Shown: positions 1 through 12,740, counted from the first letter of the stretch. The stretch is DNA of 64,000 nt from Artemia franciscana (GCF_032884065.1 NC_088867.1:53405929-53469928); one strand, 5' to 3'. Made by a program: numbers and translations. Notes: generated from the sequence alone by a model not told the origin.

Positions 1-229
1 CGCGAAAAAAGGCCTGGGAAGAAGGACTGTCGCACAGGAGGAAGAAAAGATTAAATTGATAAAGCATTTTGCTAATTTTCTTATTTTCTTTGTTTTACTG
101 TTTAAACAGTTAATATTAAGGTATTTAAGATATTTTTCCTTCTCTTCTTTTCACCCTGTGACTGGTTTTGTGGAATTTCTTTCTACTTTTTTTTCTTTTT
201 CTTTCTGTTGTGATTGGAAGGCTTTCATC
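1..229 (+). other. 5' leader of the I-like element
   Basis: Non-coding sequence before the likely ORF1 start at 230. An open frame in phase with ORF1 runs upstream to 56, but its product would be a T-rich, Phe-rich stretch unlike a Gag N-terminus. I therefore place the start at 230, where the protein begins MPNPHDSGG. Confidence 0.6.
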
Positions 230-1616
230 ATGCCTAACCCCCATGATTCAGGGGGATCTGGTGTTCTCACGGGTGAGGACAGTATCATTAGAGTATGGTT
301 GACTAAAACAGGGCAGCCTGGTCTTCATAATCCACCACTGGGTGTAATCATGAAAGGAATTATGTTGTTGAGAAATCAATTTAATGAATGCCAAAAAGAT
401 ACAATTTTGGTAGAATCCTCAAATGGTTCTAACTGCCTTAAGATCAGAAATCAAGCAGTACTGAACAAGATACTAGCGATAGGGGAGCTAGTTTTGGATA
501 ATAACCAATCACTAACATTCTCATGTGAGAAGGATTCCTCAGCTCAAGGCTCTCAGGGATTGCACTCAAACTCCCCCAACAGTTTCATGCCTGAGGGGCT
601 GGTATTCTTTGACAAGGGTATTTTTACAAGTGAAACCTTATTAGATGAACTGAAGGACCAAGGTTTCACAAGAGTAGCCTATTTCCACTCTTTGGTCTAC
701 AGACATCTGCTAAGATGACTGTTGATGGTTTTATCATTGCTCTTTCACTTGACCTTCCTGAATTTATTTCTATTCTGGGTATGGAAAAAAAGGTCAAGAC
801 ATATATACCCCATGTCATGATCTGCAATCACTGCCAAAGGCATGGCCACACTGCCAAAGTATGTCGCAGTAAACCTAGATGTTCAAGATGTGCCAACAAC
901 CATCTAACATCTTCTTGTAGTATTAAGAGAGAAAATATTACACTATTCAAGTGCCCCAATTGTCTTGGCAACCATCACGCTAAAGACAAAGCATGTCCTG
1001 TAACAAAAAATGTTGAAAAGGTTATTGTTAAGGCAGTACAAGATAAAATCACTATTGGTGCTGCAAAAAAAAGTATGCAGATATCCTTAAATCCAACATG
1101 CAACTAAATGACACAACTCCAGCTCTTTCTAATGAAGAATTCCCTCCCATTCCATCCCCTGAAAACCCCACTCCTAGCCCATTCATGTCAACTCAACAAA
1201 CAGTCTTAGAACCCCTAATCAAGAAAATAATTGATGATATCTTGACAGTTAGAATTCCTGAAATGATCAGCTCATTCCTATCCTCAAAATTTAAACAAAT
1301 TGAAGATTCTATCTCAGGCCGTTTGGAAAAAATGTTTCAAGACTTTAGTTCCTCACATGCACCATCTGATAGAACATTTAAAGATCTCACCTCAAATCAT
1401 TCTATTTCTGAAGATGATTTGGAATCTCTTGACTCTGTCCCAATCTCTACTTCACCTGTAAAACCAACATCAGAAATCTCCAATAAACCTTCTCCAGCAA
1501 AAAATCAATTCCTTAAAAGAAATGCAAATGCTCTCTCACCTATCTTGAAACAGAAAGCAACTAAAAACAAACGGAAACAATCCTCAATATCAAAGACAGC
1601 TAACAGTTTAGAATGA
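230..1616 (+). pseudogene. ORF1, gag-like zinc-knuckle protein with two frameshifts
   Basis: ORF1 of a non-LTR retrotransposon; such proteins bind the element RNA and form the RNP. It is read in three frames: 230 to about 700, about 700-1072, and about 1071-1616. The middle block carries three CCHC-type knuckles: CNHCQRHGHTAKVC, CSRCANNHLTSSC and CPNCLGNHHAKDKAC. The last block is Pro/Ser-rich and ends in a basic tail. The second frameshift falls in the A-run at 1065-1072, the first near 695-702. Both could be real inactivation or homopolymer errors in the assembly. The stop (1614-1616) overlaps the ORF2 start in an ATGA. Confidence 0.85.
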
Positions 1617-4600
1617 AAATAGTTCAATTTAACACTACAGGTCTACCCATTGATCGTTTGGTTGAGTTAAAAAGATTTTTGGACATTGAATCCCCAGAAA
1701 TTGTCTGCATCCAAGAATCCCATTTGTCCCCTGGAAGAAATTTTAGCATTAAAAATTATACATCACATAGAAAAGATAGGGTCCTAAATTCCTCTTCTCA
1801 AAAAGGTGGAGGCCTATTGACTCTTGTGAGAAAGGACTTGATTAGCTCTGTTGTCAATATTGATGTCCAGTCATCAATGGAAATACTAGTTATAAAGGTT
1901 GAGATGGATGACCTTCCCCCCTTGTCAGTAGTCAATATCTATATAAATAAACCCTCTTCTTTCAATAACCCAACCTTCAAGAAATTATTAGATCTTTCCC
2001 CAAACCAACTAATACTTGGAGATTTCAATCTTCACCATCCCCTGTGGGACTCAACCCACCCTAGAGACCCTCAATCATTGTTGCTCTTGGATTCAATCTC
2101 TATCAGTCAGATTTCCCACACACTAATCACACCTAAGAATTTAGGTACTTATGTGCACTCCTCCAATGGTAAAAACTCAACCATTGATCTTTGTTTTGTT
2201 GGTAGCAGACTATCTGCTTATAGTAAGGTGTCCAGGTTCCATGACAATCTTGGTAGCCAGCATTACCCACTTATTACAGAACTGTCAAAAAGACCAGTTC
2301 TCTCTAAATTTAACATTGCTCCTAGATGGATTTTCAATGATGATAATTGGAAACCATGGGCACTTAAATTGGGGAGTATGGTACCAGCCCTAATTAATGA
2401 TATAGATGTTTTAAATGAAAATATCACTAAAAGCATCATTGATGCTTCAAATTTATTTTTTAAACTCCAAACACAACTAGTAAAAAATAGGAAAAAAAAT
2501 GTTCACTTTTGGAAAAATAATTTAGAATCACTAAAACAAAATAAGTGTAATGCTAGAAAAATCTGGCTTTCAGATAAAAGCAACCTTTTCAAAAAAATTG
2601 AAATGAGAAAGGCCGAAGCTACTTTTAAGAAACATGTCCTAGCTGAAAGAAAAGCAGCTTGGGAAGATATTTGTGAAAATCAGGTTAATCAGTCAACTCC
2701 TTCTAAAACACTTTGGAAAAATTTCAGAAAATTTGCAGGTTATCAGCATAGTGATCAGTCTACTCCAAAGATTAAGTCCAATGGTGGTTCAATTATGTAC
2801 AAGCCATATGAAGTGGCAGAGTCTTTGAATAGTTATTTTGCAGGTCAATCTTCAAATAGTAACACATATAATAACTCTATGTTTATGGAAGCTCAGTTTC
2901 CCCCAGGGTCTGTCACTAATCTTGACAAAGATTTTGATATGGATGTGTTAACTTCTACAATACAGTCTCTAAATGACTCTGCAATGGGTGAAGATTTGGT
3001 CCACAATAAGATGCTTAGAGCTCTTCCACCGACTTTCTTGGTCCCTCTTCTTTACTTGTTTAACAGATGTTGGGTAAGTGGCACTGTCCCATCTGCTTGG
3101 AAGTCTTCTATTCTAGTCCCAATATATAAAGGTAAAGGGGATCGTTCAGACCCAGCTTCATACCGCCCAATTGCCTTAACCTCATGCATTGCTAAACTCT
3201 ATGAGAAAATGATTAAGCTGAGATTTGAACCCCTTATTGATAATTCTCTTATTGCTGAACAAGCAGGTTTTCGGAAAGGTAGATCAACCCTTGATAACCT
3301 AATTCAACTTGATCATGACATTAAGAAAGCTTTTACAAGAAAGAGAGTTGTTTCTGCAGTCTTCTTTGATATTAAGAAAGCTTATGATACATTGGACCCC
3401 TTTGCAATCCTAAGACAGGCTCATAAATTTAATGTTGGAAATAATTTCTGGAAGTGGTGCAGGGCAATGCTTTTTAATAGGACTATTAAAACCAGAGTTG
3501 GATCCATATGCTCCTCTGCTAGTACAGTCTCATTAGGTGTTCCTCAAGGAGGAGTTTTGAGTCCTCTTCTTTTTAACATACTGATTAATGATATTATTTT
3601 GGCTGATATGCCCTCAATAAAGTTTGTCTTATATGCAGATGACTTAGCTCTTTGGACTGAAGGCTCCTCTCCTGAAGCTTGTCAACCCAAGCTCCAGGGA
3701 GCAATTGATAAACTGTCAATATGGCTTAATACAAAAAATCTGGTTTTTTCTATCCCAAAGACCACTGGCATGGTTTTTTCTAGGAAAATTGACCTTAGGC
3801 AAGATTGTCTCTCAATTAATCTGACTCTATATAAACAACAAATTCATTTTGCCAGGAATGTGAAATTCCTTGGTATGTGGCTGGATAGTAAGTTAAATTG
3901 GATTGTTCATATCTCTCATCTTTGTGATGCACTTGAAAAACGACTGAATTTTATGCGTGCTGTTGCTGGGCAAAAGTGGGGAGCTAGCCGAGATAGTCTT
4001 CGAAAACTATTCACATCTATAATATATGGAAAGATTGAATATTGTCTCCCTGTCTATTACTCAGCTTCAAAAAAGTTAATTTCTAAAATTGAATCAATAG
4101 TTCACCATGGCCTAAGATTAATCACAGGTGCACTAAAAAGTACTCCTATTGCAGCTCTGTTCAATGAGGTTAATATACCTTCTTTAGAAGAAAGATTCTT
4201 GAAACTTTCTTCTAATTACTTTATGAAAGTAAATACTAACCAAAACCTCCATGTTCTCAAGGAGTGTCTCATAAATCATACATTTCTCTATGAAAATCGG
4301 AAGACATATAGTAGTCCAGCCATTATCAAGTTGGTCTCCTTGCTCAATGGCATAGGTGTTCCTGAAAACCTAATCTTTTCTTGTCAGACCCAGATATCTC
4401 CCAACACCCCTAATAGCATTGATAATGTTATAGATATAAAAATCCCTGGCATGGATTGTCCTAAGAATAAAATGAATAGTCTAATCCTTCATCAACTTAC
4501 ACTAGCTAAAATGGTTGAATTTTATAATTGGAAAAAGATATTTACTGATGGATCTGTCTCAAATGATGGGAAGGCATCCATAGGCATTTTTTCTGAGTGG

Positions 4601-5408
4601 AATGGCTCATCAGTTGGGATTAGAGTTTCAGATGGAATCTCCATTTTCCATGCAGAATGTCTTGCTCTCCAAAAAGCTTTGGATACAGTGCTGGAAGTAG
4701 GATCAGGCTCATTTGTTATCTTTTCTGACTCTAAAAGTGTTCTTTCTGATCTAAAAAAGAGGCAAGGAAAAGTTATTCCAATTATTGTTCATCTACAGGG
4801 AAAAATTCATAAAATAATGTCTTCTGTTGGTCTTCAACTGAAAATGGTCTGGGTTCCTTCTCACATAAGGATTAAGGGAAATGAAATTGCTGACAGTATT
4901 GCAAAACAGGCTATCCACCACCCAATTACTTGGAAGGTTGCTCTCACTGTAAATGAAACTTCAAAGTTAATAACCTCTGCTGCAAGTTCTATTAGAATTA
5001 ATAATAGATGTATTTCAACAACAAATATTTATGTTTTGTCTTTTGAGGGGCATTATATCCCACATCACCTTATCCACCCAAATAGGAAAATTGCAAACTC
5101 TATTTTCCGTCTGAGAACTGGTCATGCAATGACCAGATCTCGTCAAGCACTATATCATCTTACAGATAGCAAGTCATGCCCTTTTTTTAGGTGTGTAAAT
5201 ATTGATGAAACTATAGATCACATTCTCTCAGAATGCCCTCGTTTCACAACTGAGAGAAATATTCTGATCAGAAAAATTGAATCATTGGGCCTGAAGACGT
5301 CCACTCCTCTCGTTTTAGGTTTCACTCGTGTTAGTAAAGATAAGGAGTTAAAAATATTGGAGGCATTGGGAGTTTTTGTGTCTTCAACAAAGATTTTCAA
5401 CTGGTTGT

Positions 5409-5410
<2 letters not shown>
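1613..5410 (+). CDS. ORF2 polyprotein: endonuclease, reverse transcriptase, RNase H
   Basis: A 1265-aa polyprotein that would nick the target and copy element RNA by target-primed reverse transcription. Residues 1 to ~220 are an exonuclease/endonuclease/phosphatase-fold endonuclease, with CIQESHL and LGDFNLHHPLWDS. The RT follows (~430-800), with YRPIALTS near 510, GVPQGGVLSPLLFN, and the catalytic YADD near 672. RNase H starts at FTDGS near 976 and includes FHAECLAL, FSDSKS and WVPSHIRIKGNEIAD near 1079. A Cys/His motif (CPFFRC ... HILSEC) lies near the C-terminus. All key acidic residues are visible and there is no internal stop. The ATG overlaps the ORF1 stop as ATGA, suggesting coupled termination and reinitiation. 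The TAA stop is followed directly by 37 T. Confidence 0.93.
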
Positions 5411-5447
<37 letters not shown>

Positions 5448-5596
5448 CAGTCACAAGAGTGTGGTGAGAAGAGAAGATGATTTGATTTGTTTGATTTGCA
5501 TGTTCTTTTCGTTTCTGTGATTTTAAGTTTAATTATTGTTTGGTGACGCAGAGGGCGAAAGCCGAGCGTATTTTCTCTACAACAACAACAACAAGA
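5411..5596 (+). repeat. T37 tract, 3' UTR and (CAA)n tail of the I-like element
   Basis: Thirty-seven T follow the ORF2 stop without a gap. About 130 bp of 3' UTR then ends with a GGCGAAAGCC hairpin-like stretch and a CAA microsatellite. A simple-repeat tail in place of poly(A) is known for I-type elements. The T tract is on the wrong strand for a poly(A) tail. Confidence 0.75.
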
Positions 5597-5639
5597 AGAA
5601 CTGTGGTTAATTGACAGTTTTTTAACCAAAGAGCCCAGT

Positions 5640-5840
5640 TGTCGAGAGGGGTCTATTGTTCTTGTACCACCTTTCTTACGAGAGACTTGGGTTAAATTCT
5701 ACTCCATTGACTTCTTGCTATCTTGGAAAGTTGTTGGGCTAAAGAATTGAAACTTTCAGGGATGTGTCTACAGGCTAAAGTATATCCCAGGAAGATATTT
5801 TGAGGTCCCTAACTATACCCCTTCCCCCCTCCTCAATATA
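5640..5840 (+). repeat. dispersed repeat, copy 1
   Basis: Shares TATCTTGGAAAG, AAACTTTCAG and the surrounding order of words with stretches near 8695-8780 and 9240-9330. Family not recognised. Confidence 0.5.
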
Positions 5841-6640
5841 ACGCAGCTTTTTGTGTATTGCAGCTTATATTTTGGTCAAATTTGATCCTATATTACTATT
5901 AAAAGTGTAAATCCTTGCTTATCATAGAAAAATTCAACTTTTCACTGTTTTTTAAGCCACTATATTCCTTAATTAGTTCACCAGCATTGAAAAAAAATAT
6001 TTCCTTTTATGGTATAGTTTAAAATGGAATATGGGCATTTAAACGCACCCCCTGTTTGAAACATCTTATCTTTAAATGGCTTTTCACAGGGGTAATACAG
6101 ATAAGACATTGAACTTTTAAGGGGCTTCTCACTCAAGATTGTGATTTGTTGCTACAATTGGGTAAGGTTTATGTTATATGTGTGTCAATAACATCTATTT
6201 TGTAAATCATAACAGCACAGAGAAAATCAATTTCTTCAAGAAGGCCCAATAATGATTCTTAGAAACCTGAAGAGAGGCAAAACAGAAATTTAGTGGGAAA
6301 AAATAAGCACAAGTCCTAAATATATAATTGACATAACCATAACAGATACACTCTCTTTAGGGGAGTGAGGGGGGGGGGTTAATTTGAAAAAATTAGAAAG
6401 ATGTATTTGTAACTTACAAATAGGAGATCAGATCTTAATGAAGTTTGATATTTAGAAGGATCTTGTGCTTCAGAGCTCTTATTTTAAATCTTGACCAGAT
6501 CCAGTGACATTGAGGGGAGTTGGATAGGGAAACCAGAAATCTTGTAAGACATGAAAATTGAGGTATCTTTATCTTGCAAATGGGTGGTCAGATCTTAATG
6601 AAACATGATATATAGCAAGATCTTATGTCTGAGATGCTTA
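5841..6640. other. non-coding, no gene seen
   Basis: AT-rich sequence with no persuasive ORF on either strand. Two diverged stretches around 6410-6480 and 6560-6640 share words such as AGATCTTAATGAA, hinting at an old local duplication. Confidence 0.4.
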
Positions 6641-6649
6641 ATATAGATG

Positions 6650-6870
6650 CTTATACAGAAATTACTCTGTATATGAAAGGGGTTTTTCCTCCTCAACACC
6701 CCACTTTTTATGCTAAAGTTTGACACTTTCTGTTAACTTTACTTTTTAAAACAGTAAAAAACTTTAGCATAAAGAGCAGGGTGTTGAGGAGGAAAAGGCT
6801 CTTTCATATACAGAGTAATTTCTGTTCATTTTAAGTTTTAATGTTGCTCCTTACTTTCAGTTAAACACAC
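6650..6870. mobile_element. solo foldback (inverted-repeat) element
   Basis: Two arms of about 60 bp or more (about 6655-6715 and 6765-6830) are reverse complements around a ~50-bp loop. The right arm continues into AAGTTTTAATGTTGCTCC and TTACTTTCAGTTAAA. This matches the 5' foldback module of the larger elements at 11001, 43339 and 51216, but this copy lacks their body and terminal hairpin. Confidence 0.8.
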
Positions 6871-8395
6871 TTGTTATTTTTTTTTAATTTATGCCATAGT
6901 TTTATAAATATATATTTAAAATTATCAAAATAAACCAAAAATAAGCCCTTAATAAACATTAATTACAACACAACTATTCAGAAAAGAAGTTTTACAAATG
7001 AAAGTAAAGAAGCATATTAAACTTAAGACAAGCTTCAACACATTCCTATAATATTTAAAGTTCAATGTTTTGTGAGAAACCAGGAAAGGAAAATATACGA
7101 TTAATGAAAAAAATCAAATAGCCTAGTTGAGAAAATGAGAATTTTGTCAGCCAGTAGCAAAATATGAAGACGAAAATCAAGCAAATATTTCAAGAAGGAC
7201 CTCTGAATAATGGAAGTGTTTTCAAACAAAATGAAGTGGTGAGGGTTATTGTGCACATGTTGGGCCAAGGCAGAATCAAAATTCTCTGGCCTTTGGTGCA
7301 AACTATGACTTTGTTGATTGAATATTTGTGTTTCAACAATCCTTTCTCCCAATTGTTGGCATTTTACCAATATAGAAGATTTAGAAATGTTACACACCCC
7401 TTAAAATTTGAAAACTGGTATTTTTCACATTTCTAAATCCCTTTCATAGGGTGGTATCCAGGAACTTTTCCAGGGGGGAAAGGGTATTAAAGATTTTTTT
7501 GAGGAATTTTTATAAAAAAAAACTATGAAATGCATGAAAGACTTGTTTATATTCATTTTGTTATGTTTTTACAAGTTGGAGAAAGGTTTCAGATAGGGGG
7601 TACATACCCTTTAGCCCTCCTGGATATGGCTTGTTTTTCCTAGCCTATTTGAATTTAACAGGAAAAGATTGTATTAATTTTCTCACTACCTCCCACATAT
7701 TTACATTCTCATTAAAACAAACAGTCTTCTCAATATTTGAACTCCACATTAATTACTCTTTTGAATACCAGATGACACATGGAATGGTAATTATGAGTGA
7801 CATAACAATTCCCCCGGAAGCCGGAACAGCTTTCTGGGATCTGAAAGGAGCTTTTGATGAATTTATAAGGTAATTTAGCATTCATATTTTTAATTTTTAA
7901 AAAAAGATCTGCTGCTTAAATGAAGCACAAAGAACTGTTTTCAGCTTCACAAATTTGCTCAGTCTTGAATTATGAGATTTCCAAGATCTATAAAAACGTT
8001 ATTAAATCTAAAAAAATATATTGTATGGCTTTAAATTCTAGGCCTTGACTAATCAAATAACAGGAATTGGATTTTCAGAACTAAAACCAGAAAAAAAGAA
8101 ATTGATATCTGAAAACTAAGGTAAAATATTATTTTGTCAAAACTTCAATAGGTAAATTTTCAAGACCTATAAATCAGAAGAGGGTTAATATGGAAGCTTG
8201 AGAATAGCTACCTTCCCACAGTTGTATACTAGATGTATCATCAGCTAATTATGCTGACAATATTCTAAATAGCTATAAGCTGTACAATAGGAGGAATTGA
8301 ATTGAATTTTTATATTCTTAATGCTGGGCATAGAGAAGTAGGTTTATTGTTCAAGAAAGGAAAACTGAAATAATGATTTTTAATCCTAGTTCAAA
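6871..8395. other. non-coding, no firm gene
   Basis: AT-rich. A short plus-strand stretch near 7770-7870 encodes IPPEAGTAFWDLKGAFDEF, which faintly recalls the end of a retrotransposon endonuclease. It is too short to call. Confidence 0.35.
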
Positions 8396-8398
8396 AGA

Positions 8399-8689
8399 GC
8401 TCTTATTGAAATTGATATTGGTGATGAGTTGCTAAAGCCCAAAAATTCTTTGATATATCTGGGACTGCCTATTGGACCCAATGTTTGTGCTACTCAACGG
8501 TTGCTGAAAAGTTTTTTTTCTGAAAAAACTTGTAATGCTTATGGCCTCCTTATTGCATTAGATTATAAGTTTTGTAGAACCATTATAGGTAAAGTGTATA
8601 ATGTATTAATTATTCCCCACTTCCTTGCATTAGCACCGTTTTGGTGTATTTTTGCTGAGGCTGATTTTAAAGCATTATGTAAGTGTTAA
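8399..8689 (+). pseudogene. non-LTR retrotransposon RT fragment (thumb region)
   Basis: The frame contains YLGLPIG, then KAYGLL-like and IPHFLALAPFW words. This order (motif E, then a conserved block before the C-terminal domain) is typical of CR1/R1-like reverse transcriptases. The frame is open upstream to about 8399 without a start. Neither the YADD motif nor an endonuclease is nearby, so it is a relic. Clade uncertain. Confidence 0.6.
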
Positions 8690-8785
8690 AAGTAAAATTC
8701 CAGCTTAGCTCCTTTGTGCTGTCTTGGAAAGGGGTTAGGTTAGGAGAATCAAACTTTGAGCAGTGAGTCCAGGGTCAAAACACAT
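8690..8785 (+). repeat. dispersed repeat, copy 2
   Basis: Contains CTTGGAAAGGGGTTAGGTTA, shared exactly with the copy near 9270 and in diverged form with 5724. Confidence 0.6.
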
Positions 8786-9235
8786 AGCCTACTTATCATT
8801 GTACTTTTATTACCCATCATAATGTATAAATACACAAAATATGGAGTAGGAAAAATTAGAAAAAAAAACAATGCACAATGTAGAATCAGCTGTCAGAGGA
8901 AACAGTTTCTGCAACTTCAGCTGACACATTCAAGTCCCACCATGATAAAGAATGGCTCTGCCAGGTGTTCCTTTACAATTGGGAAGCTGCAGAGTCCTCC
9001 ACAAGAATCTAGATCAACAACCACAATCTACACCAAATGATTTTTTTTCTGGTGCATCACAAGGATGGAAAATCTTTATATCACTCCAAGCTGCAATTTA
9101 AGGTAACACTGTGTAATCAACAACAGATTATCATCTATTTCAGGAGTCTATATATATTACTTGTTGGATCAAGATTTTGCCTATACTACAGTAGACGCTT
9201 CTGTATGGCAATTGTGGGTTAGGCCACTCCATACT

Positions 9236-9330
9236 TCTGGTAAAATTCTACTTTATCTCCTTTTGGCTATCTTGGAAAGGGGTTAGGTTAGGAAAATGGA
9301 ACTTTCAGAGATGGGTTTACAATTCACATA
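9236..9330 (+). repeat. dispersed repeat, copy 3
   Basis: Same CTTGGAAAGGGGTTAGGTTA core followed by AACTTTCAGAGATG. It resembles the copy at 5640 more closely on its right side. Confidence 0.6.
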
Positions 9331-9785
9331 GTGTTTTGATTTAATTCTACGTCTCCATCAGCATTCATTGAAATTTTCACCTTAATACCCCTAAATTGAG
9401 CAGTAGTCAGAGTAGTAGTAGCATGCACATTTTCTCTTTTGGTTGGTTGAACATTCCATTCATCATATTTTTTGTTTTAACTTTATACCCTTGACCATTT
9501 CTGGGATATTGCTGGTATGCCCTTTTTATAAGTTACATGAACACAGTATGTTTTGATTTAACATAACACTCTCCTTAGTATTCCATCTGAGCTTTACCTG
9601 AATACTCTGCCCTTTTAGAAACCAAGAATCAAATATGCCCCACCTTCCAAATTACTAATCATATTTAAAGCAATTAACAAATTGTACAAACTATAGTTCT
9701 TACCTAAGGGTTGTGTAGAGTCTTGTATTCCCCAGATGGATAGCTATTGGAATTTTCAGCCATGTTGAACAAAATGGATATCTTG
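9331..9785. other. non-coding, no gene seen
   Basis: AT-rich flank of the segmental duplication. No protein-like frame or recognisable repeat. Confidence 0.4.
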
Positions 9786-10175
9786 AAATTTTGATTAGAT
9801 GTTTTTGGGCAAAGGGCAGTGAAAAGGGCCATGGGAGATGCATCGTTTCCATATAATCATTTTGTTTTTGGTTTCCCCGAATGACTGCTATAAAACTCTC
9901 CATTGGTCAAAAAACAGGATAAGTTAAAAATGTATTAATTGTAATTTACCAATGATTTAAAACTAAACATATTCCCAGATCCCTGTTTATGTCTTAAAAA
10001 CACCAGCAAAATAACAAAACAATATAGTAGGTACATGGAAGAGAGTTGTTTCTGATGCAACACTTTAGCATTACCTATACTAAAGAGCCACAAGGCTTCA
10101 GTGATTTAATTATTACAATTATATCCAGGAAAATATGAGATGTGTGTTAGGGAGGGGGTATCCACCCTCCCAATG

Positions 10176-10547
<372 letters not shown>

Positions 10548-10560
10548 ACTGAGGTCTTAG

Positions 10561-11000
10561 TGTCCAAATCTCCCACAAGTCCCTTGTCACTCCCTTTTAA
10601 AACAATTTTCACTTATAACTCTTTCAACACGCCTCAATGAATTGTGTTTTAAATTGGTGTCGGTATTTTGGATATTCCATGACTTTGTGAAATCCCCCCC
10701 CCCTGAGCATATCCCTTTGTGCCAAAGGCCCCTGTGACATGTAGCTCAACCCATACCAAAAATTCAGCTAGTACCAGCATGGTGTATGTGGTACACGAGA
10801 AGTTTTGTTCCCTAATTTGTCAAGATTTTTAATTCTGCAACCACTTGTCAGTAATTGTATATCTTTATTATTAGCTCATTATTTTGTTTGTTAGTTTGAC
10901 TGTTTAGTTTGAATCTGTGATGTTTCAAATCAATGTGTATGATGATGGCTATGGCTGTGATTTTCATATGTCTTGTCATGTGTGGTGCTCTTTTATGACA
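10561..11000. other. non-coding segment shared by both duplication copies
   Basis: Present again at 15530-15974 with minor changes, such as the length of the C-run near 10680. No protein-like frame seen. Confidence 0.5.
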
Positions 11001-12740
11001 TTAAATAAAAAAAAAATTTTAGCTGAAAGTAAGGAGCGACATTAAAACTTAAAACGAACAGAAATTAATCCGTATATGAAATGAGTTGTCCCCTCCGCAA
11101 TCCCTCGCTCTTTCCGCTAAAGCTTTTAATTGTTTTAAAAAGTAGAATTGTGGCAAAGAGTCAAACTTTAGCGTAAAGAGCGAGGGATTGCGGAGGGGAC
11201 AACTCGTTTCATATACGGATTAATTTCTGTTCGTTTTAAGTTTTAATGTCGCTCCTTACTTTCAGCTAAAAAAAATATTTTTTTTTATTTAATTTCTGAA
11301 CGTTTTTGAACTAATGCATGTTTGGTTTTGGCTCTCCGCACTTAAATTATTAGAATGAAATTTGTATATTAATTCTTTTTTTGGCTAAATGGCTTTCTTT
11401 TAGTTTTGATCAGACGATATTGAGAAATAAGGGGTGGAGAAGGAGCCCTAGTTGCCTTCTAATTTTTCGGTTACTTAAAAAGGCACCTAGAACTTTTAAT
11501 TTTTAACAAACGTTTTTATTAGTAAAAAATATACGTAACTGAAGAATTAACTTACGTAACAAACTTTCATAACCTTATATTTTTATTATGTATACGAGGG
11601 GGTTTGTACCCTCGTTAATACCTCGCTCTTTACAATAAATCCTAAGTTTTGTCCCAATTCTTTAAGAATGACCCCTGAATCAGAAATGCCGTAGAATAAA
11701 TAGTTGAAATTACTAAAAATACTTTAGTATAAAGAGCAAGGTATTTATCTCCTCCTAAATACCTCGCTCTTTATGCTAAAGTATTTTTAGACCCCTCATA
11801 TGCGTAATAATCGCTGTTCGTTTTAAGTTTCATTGCTACTTCTTCCTTTCATTTGAAAAAACGTTTTCATGTTTATTTTTCATTGTTTTTTATAATAATG
11901 CTAGAGAATCCTGCGCCCTTATCATTGAATTTTCCTTCCCCCATGACAGATTCCTCCAAGGAAAGATCCTCCAACATAGCCCCCTCTCCTCATCCCCACC
12001 CCCAAACAAAATAAAATCCCCCTGAAAACGTCTGCACACTTCCCAATAACCATTACTATATGTAAACACTGGTCAAAGTTTGTAACTTGCAGCCCCTCCC
12101 CCAGGGATTGTGGGGAGTAAGTCATCCCCAAAGACATAGTTTTATGGTTTTCGACTATGCTGAACAAAATGGCTATCTCAAAATTTTGATCCGTTGACTT
12201 TGGGGAAAAAATGAGCCTGGGAGGGGGCCTAGATGGCCTCCAATTTTTTCGGTCACTTAAAAAGGGCACTAGAACTTTTCATTTCCGTTAGAATGAGCCC
12301 TCTTGCGACATTCTAGGACCACTTGGTCGATACGATGACCCCTGGAAAAAAAAACAAAAAAAAAACAAACAAACAAATAAACACGCACCCGTGATTTGTC
12401 TTCTGGCAAAAAATACAAAATTCCACATTTTTGTAGATAGGAGCTTGAAACTTCTACAGTAGGGTTCTCTGATACGCTGAATCTGATGGTGTCATTTTCG
12501 TTAAGATCCTACGACTTTTAGGGGGTGTTTCCCCCTATTTTCCTAAATAAGGCAAATTTTCTCAGGCTCGTAACTTTTGATGGGTAAGACTAAACTTGAT
12601 GAAACTTATATATTTAAAATCAGCATTAAAATGCGATTCTTTTGATGTAGCTATTGATATCAAAATTCAATTTTTTAGAGTTTTGGTTACTATTGAGCCG
12701 TGTCGCTCCTTACTACAGTTCGTTACCACGAACTGTTTGA
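11001..12740 (+). mobile_element. foldback/hairpin element, copy a (complete)
   Basis: Begins TTAAATAAAA. A foldback follows with arms at about 11022-11128 and 11163-11266, and then a body of about 1.45 kb with no conserved protein frame and several shorter palindromes built on GCTCTTTA..CTAAAG words. It ends in a 9-bp hairpin (ACAGTTCGT, loop TACC, ACGAACTGT; 12715-12736) plus TTTGA... so that the last base is 12740. Flanks are A (11000) and T (12741) with no target duplication. A short 3' hairpin, A|T insertion and no duplication are the habits of rolling-circle (Helitron-type) transposons, but the CTRR end is missing. A minus-strand frame at 11922-12269 is repeated only because the element is. 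Confidence 0.85.

Larger units (their letters stand above)
1..5596 (+). mobile_element. I-like non-LTR retrotransposon, nearly full length
   Basis: The element has a leader, a gag-like ORF1, an ORF2 with endonuclease, reverse transcriptase and RNase H, and a short 3' UTR ending in a (CAA)n run at about 5579-5595. RNase H in ORF2 together with CCHC knuckles in ORF1 places it among the I-superfamily clades (inference from domain order). The left end is cut by, or close to, the window start, so the full 5' UTR and target duplication cannot be judged. ORF2 has no stop codon, which suggests a young insertion; ORF1 carries two frameshifts. Confidence 0.9.

Noticed and set aside
5218..5629. Small minus-strand frames over the retrotransposon 3' end
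   Set aside because: They include poly-Lys from the T37 tract and the antisense of ORF2; no independent support.
7770..7872. Possible endonuclease end (IPPEAGTAFWDLKGAF)
   Set aside because: Too short and too weak a resemblance; no neighbouring endonuclease blocks.
11922..12269. 115-aa minus-strand frame, identical at 16898-17245
   Set aside because: It lies in the element body. Its identity comes from the segmental duplication, and copies elsewhere (44332, 53271, 53503) are truncated or in other frames, so there is no coding constraint.
11001..12740. Classic MITE with terminal inverted repeats and TTAA or TA duplication
   Set aside because: The long inverted arms are both at the 5' end of the full element, and the empty-site comparison at 43339-45013 shows no target duplication. 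Solo foldback modules may still move on their own.
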